Positions 21,350 through 32,626 of a DNA stretch of 64,000 nt are shown here, in pieces. The notes beneath the pieces are model-generated. The model had not been told where the DNA came from. It ran no database searches and saw nothing but the letters and a program-made list of their open reading frames with translations. Within the stretch, counting starts at the first letter, position 1. Each line of letters opens with the position of its first letter. Both the position numbers and the translations under genes were made by a program. Source of the DNA: Sophora flavescens (Eukaryota > Streptophyta > Magnoliopsida > Fabales > Fabaceae); NCBI GenBank assembly GCA_030762895.1, contig CM061069.1:89165548-89229547 (forward strand), written 5' to 3'.

Positions 21350-24122
21350 CTAAGAACTATGGCCTCCTTGGCTTTTGAAGAAAGTTTCCATCATCTTTTG
21401 CATTGCTTGCTGCTGAGCTAACATCTGAGCTTGAAATGCAGCTTGCTGAGAAATTGCTTTATCCTGTCTTTGAATGACAGTCTGCAAACTTGAAGACATT
21501 TCATCCAGCCTCTGATGAGCAGCAAGATCATAAGCAACTACTGGAGCAGTAGAATCGGTTGTGGCCATTGCAGTTGCAGATGCGGATGGAAGAGATGGAC
21601 TAGGAGGATGAGTAGGAGGTAACTCTTCCACAACAATGTGGTCCTCGGGCTGAGGGTCTAGAAAAACATTGGTTGAGAGAGTTGTGACAAAATCATTATT
21701 TGGATAGAATTCCTCTAGAAAAGCATGAATTTGTTCATGATGAAAAGGAGAATCTACTACAGAAATAAGAAATTCATAAGATCTCCTAATGAGATTTATG
21801 TGAGTAAGAGGGGTAGATTCAGGGAAGTTTAACAAAAAGAAAGGGAAAATCATTAAGAAGGGAGGGATTGTGTAAATGAAAGGTGAAAAAGGGTAAAGAG
21901 CATAGGCTTGTCTACCTCTGGTTGGAATAGAGACTTTTTCTTCTTCCTTGCTTGAACCACATCACTAGTAAATGTCTCTGACTTTCAGAAACTGATGATG
22001 AGTCTTAGTGGTCAGAAGCTTCTTCCTGTACTTGCATTTGTTGTCATTGATCTTGATGAGACAGAATTGTTGATCTCCAGGCAAGTCAATGATCTTTTGC
22101 TTTCCTTTCAAGGTCATGGAGTCAGGCATTACTCTGATGTCAGTTGAAGGCTTTGTGAAGATATGTGGATTGAAAAGCCATTTTCCAACAGGCTTATATT
22201 TTCCATCTAGCTTAAGCTGCCTTTCAGCTTCAAGTGAGGCAATCACATCCAAGTCTTTGCCATTTAAGTAGTTGGAGCAAGATTCATCTGTGATAGATAA
22301 TGGAGTGGTTCTGGAAGAAAGGTGATAGGGAGATATAATGGCTAAGGGGATAGGGTTGTGTCTGGTTTCAGATAATAAGTCTGGAAAGACTACTCTCAGA
22401 GGGACTTGTCACTGGTTTCTGATGTGATCAGGGGTTAGTATTTTGGGTGAAGGTGGAGGAGGAGTGGGATTATCAAAATATGCGAAGTCATTGACATCCT
22501 CAGTGAGATGAGTATCAGTATGGTGAGATGCTTGTGGTGTGGATGGTTTTGATGTGTGAGTTTCAGACATGTGAGTTAAGTGTGATGGATAGGGTCAAAC
22601 AGAAGTTTGATGGATAGGTGATGTGTGTAATGGATTTGGAATTTTTGGTGAGGTAGGTGGAGTGGGGATTTTTTGTTGTGGTTGAGGTGATGATGTTCCT
22701 TGTAGTGGTGGTGTTGGTGCTTTTTGTGGTGACATAGCAGGTAGTGGTGATGAAGGTTGTGGAATGGAAGTTGTTGTTGCTGTTTGTTGAGGTTGAGAAG
22801 ATGATTCTCTTTGAGGTGAGGGTGATGGTGAGGGAGTAGGAAGCAAGACAATCTTCCTCTTTGCCACAGTAGTTCTCTTTTTCTTAGGGATCACAGTCTC
22901 TTTTGGTTGAGACTCCCCCTCAGCTTGCACAACTCTCTTCCTCTTGAAGATTTTTGTTATACTAGGTCCAATAGGAGCAGAAACAGCAGCTTGCTCGAAA
23001 GATTCAGCAAGGTTTAACAACCTGAGAGGCATCAGCAGCATCTTGAAACACAAGCTTCAGCAGTTGACTGAGTAACTTTCCTCTTCTTCCTCTGAAGTTG
23101 AGACCTTTCTTCTTCAACAGGTTCCTCAAAAGGTTTAGCCTTAACAACTAGAACACTGAGCCTTTCACTAGCAGGTGCAGCAGATGATGATGCTTCAGCA
23201 GTAGAAGGTTCAACTATAGGTTGAAGTTGTACCTTCATCAAAGACAGTGTCTTTGAAGTTATCTCTATGCAGAGATCAGCATGGAAGGCTTTTGACATAT
23301 TTTTCAAAGAATTAGCCCTGAAGACTCTTGTCATAAGCATGCCATAGGGATATCCACCCTTGCATTTTCCTTTCACAGTCTTCTCCATGTGTCTAAAAAT
23401 TAAATCTATGATATCTATTTTGATTCTTTGGACTAAGTGATAGATAGAAAATTTTTCTATCTTACTCACATGATCCCTAGAGCCAATTTTAGGTATCACA
23501 CAGTTAATTAAAAGTACATGAAGAAATCATGCCTTAGGTGTTAGGTACTTTGAATCAAAGTCCTTTGGCTTAGGAACTCCATACAGTAAGAGGTTTATAG
23601 CCATCTCGCCACCTTGATTTTTCATCCAGCTCTTGTCGTACCCAGCTCCTTCTCTAGGGCACTTGATCACTTCAGCGAGTGACTCGTGAGTAATTAAGAC
23701 GTGGTCCTTATCTACATCTCCAGAAATCATGAAGGTTGAGCTGTCCTTGGTGACTATAGAGTTTTTCCAGAAATCCCTAACCAAGGAAGGAAAGACATCT
23801 TCCATAATTTAAAAGAATGGTAGCCACCCAGCATAAGTAATTTCAGGCTTAACATCTAGTCCTTTGTTCTTCAGCTCAGTGAAGTTAGGGACCCTTCCAG
23901 GGTGTACTTTCTTCAGTTCTGTTAGAGAAAGTCCGGATTTTTAGTAAATTCTTCACGAAAGCTTTTGGGTGCCATCGTTTCAGAAGAGAAGATTTTTAGG
24001 GTTAAGAAAGGAACCTTGATTTTTAGCTTTTGGGTGCCATCGTTTCGAGAGAATGAAGACAAAGAGAATTCAGAGAGAGATTGTGAGCGAGAAATTGTGA
24101 GTGGGTAGTTTTGAAAAGACAC
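21350..24122 (-). pseudogene. Extra 3' ORF region of the SIRE-like element (env-like position)
   Basis: Coding-like minus-strand blocks between RNase H and the 3' LTR, now in several frames. 24030-23920 contains MAPKSFREEFTKNPDF. 23805-23527 reads MEDVFPSLVRDFWKNSI and VIKCPREGAGYDKSW, resembling the putative plant transposon protein domain. 23499-23032 has DLIFRHMEKTVKGKCKGGYPYGMLMTRV-type residues. 23053-22595 is Lys/Ser/Pro/Gln-rich. 22252-21965 contains ERQLKLDGKYKPVGKW. 21853-21350 ends in a Gln-rich coiled coil (QAAFQAQMLAQQQAMQKMM). In SIRE/Maximus elements this position holds an ORF sometimes called env-like. I see no clear signal peptide or membrane segment, so I make no envelope claim. 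Confidence 0.7.
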
Positions 24123-24383
24123 GGGTTACTTTTTCTTAAACGCTTGAGTGCTTTTTGACTTGGGATCAAGGAGAGATGGAGTTTCCATAAATAGCAATCA
24201 ATCAATTTTGAAAAGACATTTGTTAATATAATGAAACATTTTTCAGAAAAGGAGGGAAAATGCAATGTACACGTTTCTCAGTCAGGGTTTAGCACTAAGT
24301 GCTTTTAGCCACGTCATCGGACGCTTGGCTAAAGTAGACGAGTGAAGCATAGAGAAAATAGACGAGTGAAGCAGATATAAAAT

Positions 24384-24803
24384 TTAGACAAGTAAATTTT
24401 TAGACATATCAGCAAACATTCGTTTAGACATATTTTGCATATTAAGATTCCTTCTAATAAAAACAAATCGATCATCACTCAGAGGTTTAGTAAAGATGTC
24501 TACCCACTGATAATCAGTTTTTACAAACTTAATTTCAAAAACAACTTTATGAACATAATCTCTAATAAAATGATGATTTATTTCTATATGCTTTGCTCTA
24601 GAATGTTGTATGGGATTCTTAGACAGATTAATAGCACTAGTATTATCACACCAAACAGGTATATAATGCTCAAACATTGAATAATCTTCAAGTTGATATT
24701 TTACCCAAAGCAGTTGTGAACAACATCTAGCTGCAGATATATATTCAGCTTCAGCAGTTGATAGAACAATGGTACTTTGCCTTTTGCTTGACCGGGAGAT
24801 CAT
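24384..24803 (-). pseudogene. Copia RNase H
   Basis: 140-codon open stretch with STAEAEYISAARCCSQLLW, VWCDNTSAINLSKNP and RAKHIEINHHFIRDYV. These are the conserved RNase H blocks at the end of copia Pol. The frame is cut off from the RT by a stop and frameshift at about 24810. Just downstream (24335-24405) are three more TAGACGAGTG-type motifs. Confidence 0.9.
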
Positions 24804-26586
24804 ATTTGCTCAAATGAAGTGACATCCTCCACTGGTGCTTTTTCTATCAATTTTATCTCTAGCAAAATCAGCATCACAAAATCCAGCTAACCTGAAATCT
24901 TCACTTTTCTTATATAATAAACTAAGGTTAGTGGTTCCAATCAAATATCTGAAAATTCTTTTAACAGCCTTATGATGAGATTATTTAGGATCTGATTGAA
25001 ATCTAGCACAAAGACAAACACTGAATTGAATATCGGTCTGCTAGCAGTTAAGTATAGAAGAGATCCAATAATACCTCGGTAGACAGTTTGATATACCTTT
25101 TTACCTTCCTGATCCTTGTTTAGATTAACTGTTGGATGCATAGGAGTACTCATAGGCTTTGAATTTTCCATTTTACACTTTTTCAGAAGATCCTTGGTGT
25201 ACTTGTGTTGATGGATATAGATTGCATCGCTAGAATATTTTATTTGAAGACCAAGGAAGAAGTTCGATTCTCCCATCATGCTCATCTCAAATTCATTCTG
25301 CATCAACTCAGAACTCTTTGAAAAGCTTTTCATTAGTAGCACCAAATATAATATCATCAACATAAATCTGTACTACTATGAAGTCTTTCTTTGAGCATTT
25401 CTTGAAAAGTGTAGTGTCTACTTTTCCTCTAATGAAATTATTTCCATTAGATATGTGCTTAGCCTATCATACCAATCTCTAAGAGCTTGTTTGAGTCCAT
25501 ATAAAGCTTTCTTAAGCTTATAGACATGGTGAAGTTTTCAAAATCCTCAAACCCAGGAGGTTGCTTGACATAAACTTCCTCCTCAATTATTCCATTTAGA
25601 AATGCACTTTTAACATCCATTTGATAAAGAGTTATATCATGTTGTGCATCATATGACATGAGAATTCTAATTGCTTCAAATCTAGCTACATGTGCAAAGG
25701 TTTCAGTGAAATCAATACCTTCATGTTGATTATACCCTTGAGCAACTAGTCTTGCTTTGTTTCTTCCCACTTTTCCATCTTCATCCAGTTTGTTTCTAAA
25801 CACCCATCTGGTTCCAATAACAGTTTTCTCTTTGGGTTTAGAAACTAGAGTCCAAACATCATTTCTCTTGAACTGATTTAGTTTCTCTTGCATGGCTAGA
25901 ATCCAGCTTTCATCTTTCAAGGCTTCTTCAATCTTTTTGGGTTCCAAATCTGATATGAAAGCCATGTTGTTGTTTTCACTGAAAGCAGATCTGGTTCTGA
26001 CTCCTTGTGATGGACTTCCAATGATAAGATCTTCTGGATGATAGGTCTTGAATTTCCAATCTTTCTTCAAATTCTGAGTTTCAAACGCATCAGCACTTGT
26101 CTGAATTTCAGATACGTCTACTTTTGACTTGTCTGAAGATTCTTTCACTGGAGGATTAAGTTCAATACCTGCAACATCATCTTCTAGATCTGATAGTTCC
26201 CTATCAGTCTTCAAGCCATCATTAGACTTTACATGAATTGATTCTTCTATAGCAGAAGTTCTAGAATTAAAAATTCTAAAAGCTTTAGACATTTCAGAAT
26301 ATCCAATAAATATGCCTTTATCTACTTTAGAGTCAAATTTACCAAGATGATCTTTTGTATTAAGAATATAACATTCACATCCAAATGCATGAAAATATGA
26401 TATGTTGGGTTTTCTATCTTTCCACAATTCATAAGGAGTCTTATTTAGGATAGGCCTAATCAGTATTTTGTTTTGCACATAACAAGCAGTGTTAATGGCT
26501 TCTGCCCAGAAGTACTTAGGAAGATTATTTTCATTAAGCATTGTTCTTCCCATCTCTTGAAGAGATCTGTTCTTTCTCTCAACCAC
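24804..26586 (-). pseudogene. Copia integrase C-terminal part and reverse transcriptase
   Basis: 26586-25459 is open over 375 codons. It holds the integrase end (VERKNRSLQEMGRTML, YFWAEAINTACYV, NKTPYELWKDRKPN), a linker with NNMAFISDLEPKKIEEAL, then RT blocks (VGTRWVFRNKLDEDGKV-type, ARLVAQGYNQ, QMDVKSAFLNG, EEVYVKQPPGFED). After a frameshift the active-site block YVDDIIFG lies near 25340-25370, then FFLGLQIKYSSDAIYIHQ and SLLYLTASRP at 25363-24941. The RT active site is intact in sequence but the frame is broken. Confidence 0.92.
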
Positions 26587-27507
26587 TCCATTTTGTTGTG
26601 GAGTTCTAGGTGCAGAGAAATTGTGAGAAATACCATTTTCTTCACAGAATAGTTTGAACTGCTCATTTTCAAATTCTCCCCCATGGTCACTTCTGATAGC
26701 AGAGATACTGAAACCCTGCTCATTTTGTACTATTTTACTAAATACTGTAAAGATCTTATAAGACTCATCCTTTTGGGTTCAGAAGAGTACCCATGTAAAT
26801 CTAGAATAGTCATCAACTATGACAAAACCATATTTCTTTCCACCTAGGCTAGCTACACCGACTGGTCCAAACAGATCCAGGTGTAACAATTGCAAAGGTC
26901 TAGAGGAGGTGACTTCTTTCTTGGATTTGAAACTTGATTTTACTTGTTTACCTCTCCAACATGCATCACACAAAATATCTTTCTTAAAGGAGATATCAGG
27001 CAATCCTCTCACAAGGTTATGCTTTTTCAATTTAGAAATTTGTTTCATACTAACATGTCCTAGTTTCTTATGCCATACCCACTTTTCATCCTCTTTAGAC
27101 ATAAAGCATGTTACACTTTGATATGAAAGTTCAGACAGGTCAATCTTATACAGATTGTTTTGCCTTTTGGCAGAAAAGAGGGTTTTTCCACTACTGTCAT
27201 TGACTGTGCATGCATCCTTAGAAAAGGATACAGAAAATCCACTATCACATAATTGACTTATGCTAAATAGATTATGTTTTAACCCTTTCACATATAAAAC
27301 ATCACAGATAATAGGCAATGGAGGTGTACCACCAATTTTACCTACACCAACAACTTTTCCTTTCTGGTTGCCACCAAAAGTTACTTGTCCACCTTTCTTA
27401 GGTTGGAGGTCTAGGAACATAGACCTTTCTCCTATCATATGTCGCGAGCATCCACTGTCCAGGTACCATGATAGGTGTTTCTTTTGTCCTGTTAAGTAAG
27501 TCTGCAA
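26587..27507 (-). pseudogene. Copia protease, GAG-pre-integrase and integrase core
   Basis: 27507-26779 is a 242-codon frame. It has the aspartic protease motif WYLDSGCSRHMIG, GLKHNLFSISQLCDSG, the pre-integrase domain WHKKLGHVSMKQISKL and CDACWRGKQ (HHCC zinc site), then LHLDLFGPVG and VIVDDYSRFTWVLF (first core Asp). A stop at about 26778 separates it from the rest of the core, which lies in another frame (26720-26590, with SDHGGEFEN-like and PRTPQQNGVV residues). Confidence 0.9.
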
Positions 27508-27649
27508 CAGGAATGATCATGGACTTAGGTACCCATATTTTCTTGGGTCATTTTCTGTTAGTATAAGGAGTCTGTGAAGACTTCTTTCTCTTTTTATGGA
27601 TACACTTAGACATGATATGTCCAGCTTTTCCATAGTATGTGCATATAGG

Positions 27650-29223
27650 TTTATTTGAACTAACTGACACAGGTTTGACAGTTATTTTTGAGAACTTTGT
27701 TGATCCTTTAAGATGTTCTTGACTGGAATATCCTGTACCTTCTTTGTTAAGGGAGTGCCTCTAACTTCCCAAAAGCTTAGTCAGATTATCTCTACCATTA
27801 ACAAACTTGGTAAGATCTAAGTGAGCTTTTCTACTATCTGTTGAAGTTTACTAACTTCTTCAAAAGATAGAGTTTCAACTGAGATCTCAGCTTTAGACTT
27901 TTCAGTCTTAAGCATACTATTTTCTTCAGCTAACTTTTCACACTCTTGAGATTTCTGTGTATACTCATTTGAGAGTTTAACATACTGTCTCTTGATGGAT
28001 TTTAAAGCTTTAGACATATAGTTGGATTCCTCCAATAGTTCATCATAGGCATCATTCAGTTTCTCAAGTTCATAATGTACCTCAGTGTCTGATTCAGGAT
28101 CAATATCTGCCATAAGACAGAGATTTGCTTCAAGCTCCTCTCCTTCACTTTCAGTGGAGCTTTCATCAAGATCTTTCCACGTGGCCATCATTCCTTTCTT
28201 CTTTTTGTTGAAGAACTTCTTGGGAGATTGCTTCTTGAGTTGTGGGCATTATGCCTTGATATGACCAGGCTTCTTACAATCATAGCACACAATGGCATTC
28301 CTGTCATTAGATCCACCATCTTTGTTGTATTTTTCTTTGTTGAAACGCCTGAAAGGTTTGTCCTTTTTGAAGTTTCTTTTCTTCCAAAGCTTTTTCATCT
28401 TTCTGGTGAAAAGAGAAAGTTGATCATCTTCATCATCAGAATCATCTTCATTTGATTCCTCTGAAGATTCATCAACTTTGAGAGCTTTTGAGGTGGTTCC
28501 TCTAGATGATTTCTTGTCAGCTTTAAGGGCAATGGATTTGTTTTTCTTTCCATTGTTTTCTTCAATCAGCTCTTGTTCATGGATTTGAAGAGTGCCAAGA
28601 AGCTCATCTAGCTTCATTGTTGTTAAGTCTTTGGCCTGAGATACCGCAGTTACAAGTGGTCTCCATTGTTTTGGAAGACTTCTGAGAATCTTTTGAATAT
28701 GTTCCTCGGTCTAGTAAACTTTTCCCAGAGATTTCAATCCATTGGTTATAGTTTGAAATCTTCCATACATTTGACCAATAGTCTCTCATTCTTCCATTTT
28801 GAACAGCTCATATTTTCTTACTAACATGCTGACTTTGGTCTCTTTGACATTGATGGTTCCTTCATGAGCAATAGCTAGTGAATCCCACATTTCTTTTGCA
28901 GATTCACAAGCACATACTTTTTCAAATTCTTCTCTGCTCAAAGCACACATGATTGTATATCTTGCTTTGGCATTAAACTGACATTTTGTTTTTTGATCAG
29001 CGGTCATGTTTGCTTTTGGAACAACAGTTCCTGCTTCATATTTAGGAACAAATGGTCCTACTTCAATGACATCCCAAAGTTCAGAGTTAGTGGATTGTAA
29101 AAACCACTTCATCTTTTCTTTCAAGTAGATGTCGTCATCTCCATTGAAGTAAGGAGGTCTCGACATTGAGGATCCTTCTCCAGCATTGTTCTTGCTTGTG
29201 CTAGCCTCTCCTGCCATCTCCAA
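27650..29223 (-). pseudogene. Copia gag
   Basis: Starts MEMAGEASTSKNNAGEG at 29223 and runs through RPPYFNGDDDIYLKEKM and LWDVIEVGPFVP, the UBN2/gag-like domain. Frameshifts occur near 28786 and 28610. The zinc knuckle VCYDCKKPGHIKA is followed by a stop where Lys/Glu and the last Cys would come (about 28255). The C-terminal 28191-27817 is acidic and coiled-coil-like (LEKLNDAYDELLEES). A second Cys/His motif at about 27640-27600 belongs to the region before the protease. Broken. Confidence 0.87.
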
Positions 29224-29261
29224 GATCTTTTCCTCTACACTATTAAATACTCAACCCAGAG

Positions 29262-29280
29262 GTTGAGCTCTGATACCAAC
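29262..29280 (-). promoter_or_regulatory. Primer-binding site of the SIRE-like element
   Basis: The minus strand reads TTGGTATCAGAGCTCAACC immediately after the 5' LTR end TTATTTCA. Initiator-Met tRNA type. Confidence 0.88.
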
Positions 29281-30898
29281 TGAAATAACCAAAGTTAACA
29301 CAAGAAGGGGGGTTGAATTGTGTTTACCAACTTTTTGGGTTACTTACAAAGAATTTCGCAGGCACAACAAGCAGAACTTAGATTAGAGAAAATTAGATGA
29401 GTGATACGTCTAATATTCAGACAGAACACGCAAGCAAACAGAGAAGAGTAAAACAGAGTTTGATATTCACAATATTAACTCCCCAAGTTAAAAGCTTAAA
29501 CAGAATAATACTTAAGTAAAATAAAGAGATAAGGGGAGAGGAATATCACTCAAGAGTTTTATACTGGTTCACCCCAAAATCCAAAGGGCTACGTCTAGTT
29601 TCTAGGTAGCACCAAGTTTCCACTATAACTGACTAAATTACAGTACAAGTATTCTTTGCACACCTAGCCTCTTCAGGCTCAACACTCAAACAAGTATTCT
29701 TTACTCACCTAGCCTCTTCAAGCTCAACACAGTAAGGAATAAAAATGTTTTGTGTCATTAATACAACTTGCAAGTATTTCATATCACACTCAAAGAGTGG
29801 AATGAATATGAAGTATGAAAGACTGTGAATTAATATCAAATGATTGAAAGTGCATTCAATGAAATAATGAAGAAGTTAATGAAGAGAGTAAATGCTTCTG
29901 CGTTGTGTTCTTAATGATATTCAACTTCCTATCTTCATCTTCATTGTTTGATCTATTTAAAGACTTCAATCAAGAGATCCGTTTAGACACAGCTTCAAAA
30001 AGTGTGTTCTTCTGATTTGAACTTCTGAGACACCATTAATGCCAAATAGTCGTTCTATGTAAACATTAAATGCTTGGGAACGCTGAGCTTTGACAAGGTT
30101 GTCCAAGAGTACACTTTATTTTGAGTAGTTGTTGTTTCAGAGTATGCAGCAGCATGCTTCTTGTACTTGTAGCAGAGAGCTTTCCTCTTTCAGTGCAACA
30201 GTCAATTCACTTTTCAGAAAGCACTTTTTACTTTGTATTAAAACAGCTAAAAAGTTACTGCTGTGGTACAGAGATTGCGTGTTTATTCCTTAAAACCTTG
30301 AAACAACCGTTATTTATTTTTTGTCCTTTGAGCTATTGTCCAGAGGTCTTCGAGATCCTTAAGGAAGGCATCTAATTTGAATAAGTTGATTTGGACTTCA
30401 TTTCTGACAAACTGACATCATAGCAGTGTTGGAAATATAGACGGGTGAAAGGTAATTCAAAAAGTAGACGGATGATCATGCAGTCCAAAACTAGACGGGT
30501 GATCATGCAATCCAAAACTAGACGGTTGATCATGCAGTCCAAAACTAGACAGGTGCTAGCGTATTCCAAAACCTAGACGGGTGATCCACTGATTCTGTTT
30601 TAGATAGATGCTTCTTGCCACGTCATCAATTAAACTCAGATCTTGACTGAGCGTTGACTTGGTCTTTGACTGAATTTCAGACGAGTGGTTTTCAGACAAG
30701 TCTAAAAACTGAGCTCTACTAAAAAGTAGACGAGTCAGAAAAAATAAACGAGTGACCTTAAGTCTGTTTTCCTGCACGCTTATCAGATATGTCAGTAATT
30801 TCACATGGTTCAATATTACGATACTTAATCTATTTGGAATCATCAAAACTTAGAGAATCTACACATGGAATGTGTCTCAGACATATAAGGTCTCAACA
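29281..30898 (-). repeat. 5' LTR of the SIRE-like copia element
   Basis: 1618 bp. It is 54 bp longer than its partner, which equals two extra copies of a 27-bp unit at about 30487-30541. A candidate TATA-like CTTTAAATAG lies on the minus strand at about 29953-29962. By eye the two LTRs differ at roughly one base in 10 to 20, fewer toward the outer end. Confidence 0.92.
30436..30590. repeat. 27-bp tandem repeat with TAGACGGGTGATCATGCA core
   Basis: Three full units plus partial units in the 5' LTR, against one in the equivalent part of the 3' LTR (20510-20575). On the minus strand the repeat opens a frame with a 9-residue period (RLVLDCMIT), which is a by-product rather than a gene. Confidence 0.88.
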
Positions 30899-30988
30899 CG
30901 TACAATTCCAATATCATCATCGGTACCACCAAGTAGTCCCTAATGTGATATTGACATTATCTGTTACTCGCTCTCTAGTAGGGTTTAA
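30899..30988 (-). repeat. Solo LTR, middle piece
   Basis: About 90 bp matching the reverse complement of 5' LTR positions around 2113-2210 (GGTACCACCAAGTAGTCCC, AATGTGATATTGACAT). It joins directly, without a duplication, to copia RT sequence at 30989, marking a deletion junction. Confidence 0.85.
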
Positions 30989-31695
30989 CTCCTCTTGCAT
31001 TACAATCATCCAATGTTCATCATTAATAGCATCATCAACACATTTTGGTTCTATTTGATATATAAACGCCATGGTATTGCAAATATTCCTTAAAGAGTTT
31101 CTAGTGGTTACCCCATTGGTGATCTCACCAATGATATTGTCTAGGGGATGATTCTTTGAAGCTTGCCACTCCTTAGGAAGATATTCTTGTTGAAGTTCTG
31201 CTTGAGGTTTTTTTTATTGCTCTCTTCATCTTCCTTTTCCTTGTTGCTCTCTTTTCCTTCATCAGATTTCACTTCATCCTTAAGAGCTTCTGCATCATCA
31301 AAAATGTCCTTTCCCAACCTTTTGGGGTTAGACTCATCAAATGTTATGTGAACAGATTTTTCCATTGATAAAGTACGCTTATTAAACACTCTATATGCTT
31401 TGCTAGTTAATGAATAACCTAGGAAAATACCCTCATCAGCTTTGGGATCAAATTTCCCAAGATTATCCTTGCAATTATTTAGCACAAAACATTTACAACC
31501 AAAGACATGAAAATGAGAAATGTTAGGTTTTCTTCCTTTGTAAAGTTCATATGGAGTTTTCTTCAAAATTGGTTTTATTAGAACTCTATTTAAAACATAA
31601 CATGCAGTACTCACAGCATCAGCCCAAAAATACTTTGGTAAATTAGAGTCACTTAACATGGTTCTAGCAATTTCTTCAAGTGACTTTCCTCTCAA
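30989..31695 (-). pseudogene. Copia-2 integrase end and RT start (truncated)
   Basis: 31695-31141 reads LEEIARTMLSDSNLPKYFWAD, NRVLIKPILKKTPYELYKG, GCKCFVLNNCKDNLGKFD and EGIFLGYSLTSKAYRVFN. The region 31140-30989 continues with MAFIYQIEPK-like and HWMIVMQEE residues, the start of RT, and ends at the deletion junction. No RT active site survives. Confidence 0.88.
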
Positions 31696-32608
31696 CTACT
31701 CCATTTTGTTGTGGAGTTCTGGGTGCAGAAAAATTGTGTTTTATACCATGTTCATCACAAAAGTTATCAAACTCCTCATTTTGGAATACTCCTCCATGGT
31801 CACTCCTAATTGAAACAATTTTCACGTCTTTCTCATTTTGAACAACCTTAGCCATTTTCTTAAAAGCTTTAAAAGCTTCATTCTGTTGTGTTAAAAAATA
31901 GGTCCAAGTAAATCTAGAGAAGTCATCAACAATTACAAGAGCATAAATATTTCCACCAAAGCTTTTCGTCCTAGAAGGTCCAAAAAGGTCCATGTGCAGC
32001 AATTGTAAGGGTCTACTAGTTGAAACAGTGTTTTTAGCCTTAAATGAGGTTTTCACTTGTTTACCCTTTTAGCATGCATCACATAAGCCTTCTTTAACAA
32101 ACTTTTTATTTGGTAAACCAATTACAAGTTCTTTGGAAATCAATTTGTTCAAGTGATCCATATGAATGTGAGCTATTCTCCTATGCCAAAGCCAATTTTC
32201 ATCTTCTTTGGAAATTAAGCAACATGCATCATTGGAAATTAAATTCTCTTAGTCTGGCATATAGATGTTATTGATTCTATTTCCAATCAATTTTATGTTA
32301 TTATCATGAATAGATTCTATCATACACAAATTTGAGTTAAATTTTACCTTGTAGCCTTTATCACATAATTGTCTTATACTTAGTAGATTGTGTTTGAGCC
32401 CTTCCACATAGAGAACATTCTCAATCTTGATTGCTGGACTTTTTCCTATTGTTCCAACACCAAGAATTTTCCCTTTGTTGTTGTCTCCATAGGTGACATT
32501 TCCACCTTCCTTGGGAGTGAAAGATGTAAATTTTGTGATGTCTCCGATCATGTGTTTGGAGCAGCCACTGTCCAAAAACCAGCTTGAGGTTTTGGCCTTC
32601 AAACACAC
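31676..32608 (-). pseudogene. Copia-2 protease and integrase core
   Basis: Protease motif WFLDSGCSKHMIGD at about 32580. GLKHNLLSIRQLCDKGY follows, then (after a stop near 32250) the HHCC region and the core: LHMDLFGPSRTKSFGG, VIVDDFSRFTWTYF, SDHGGVFQNEEFD, PRTPQQNGVVER. The three acidic core positions appear present but in separate frames. Confidence 0.88.
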
Positions 32609-32626
32609 CTACAAAACAGATTTTTT

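Larger units (their letters stand above)
19331..30898 (-). mobile_element. Ty1/copia retrotransposon, SIRE/Maximus-like, with extra 3' ORF region
   Basis: Nearly full-length 11.6-kb element on the minus strand. LTRs are 29281-30898 (5') and 19331-20894 (3'). Flanks are CGTAC on the right and TGTAC on the left, a duplication with one C-to-T change. Both flanks are gypsy LTR sequence. Order is gag, protease, integrase, RT, RNase H, then a long extra coding region before the 3' LTR, as in SIRE/Maximus elements. The domain order PR-IN-RT-RH identifies Ty1/copia. Many frameshifts interrupt the genes. Confidence 0.93.

Noticed and set aside
22576..22851. His-rich 91-codon minus-strand frame
   Set aside because: Shadow of the Pro/Ser/Gln-rich coding frame at 23053-22595 of the copia extra ORF.
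21350..24122. True envelope gene in the copia element
   Set aside because: The position fits the so-called env-like ORF of SIRE elements, but I see no signal peptide or transmembrane segment in the readable pieces.
30372..30569. Minus-strand frame with a 9-residue periodic sequence
   Set aside because: It is produced by the 27-bp tandem repeat in the LTR and is absent from the partner LTR.
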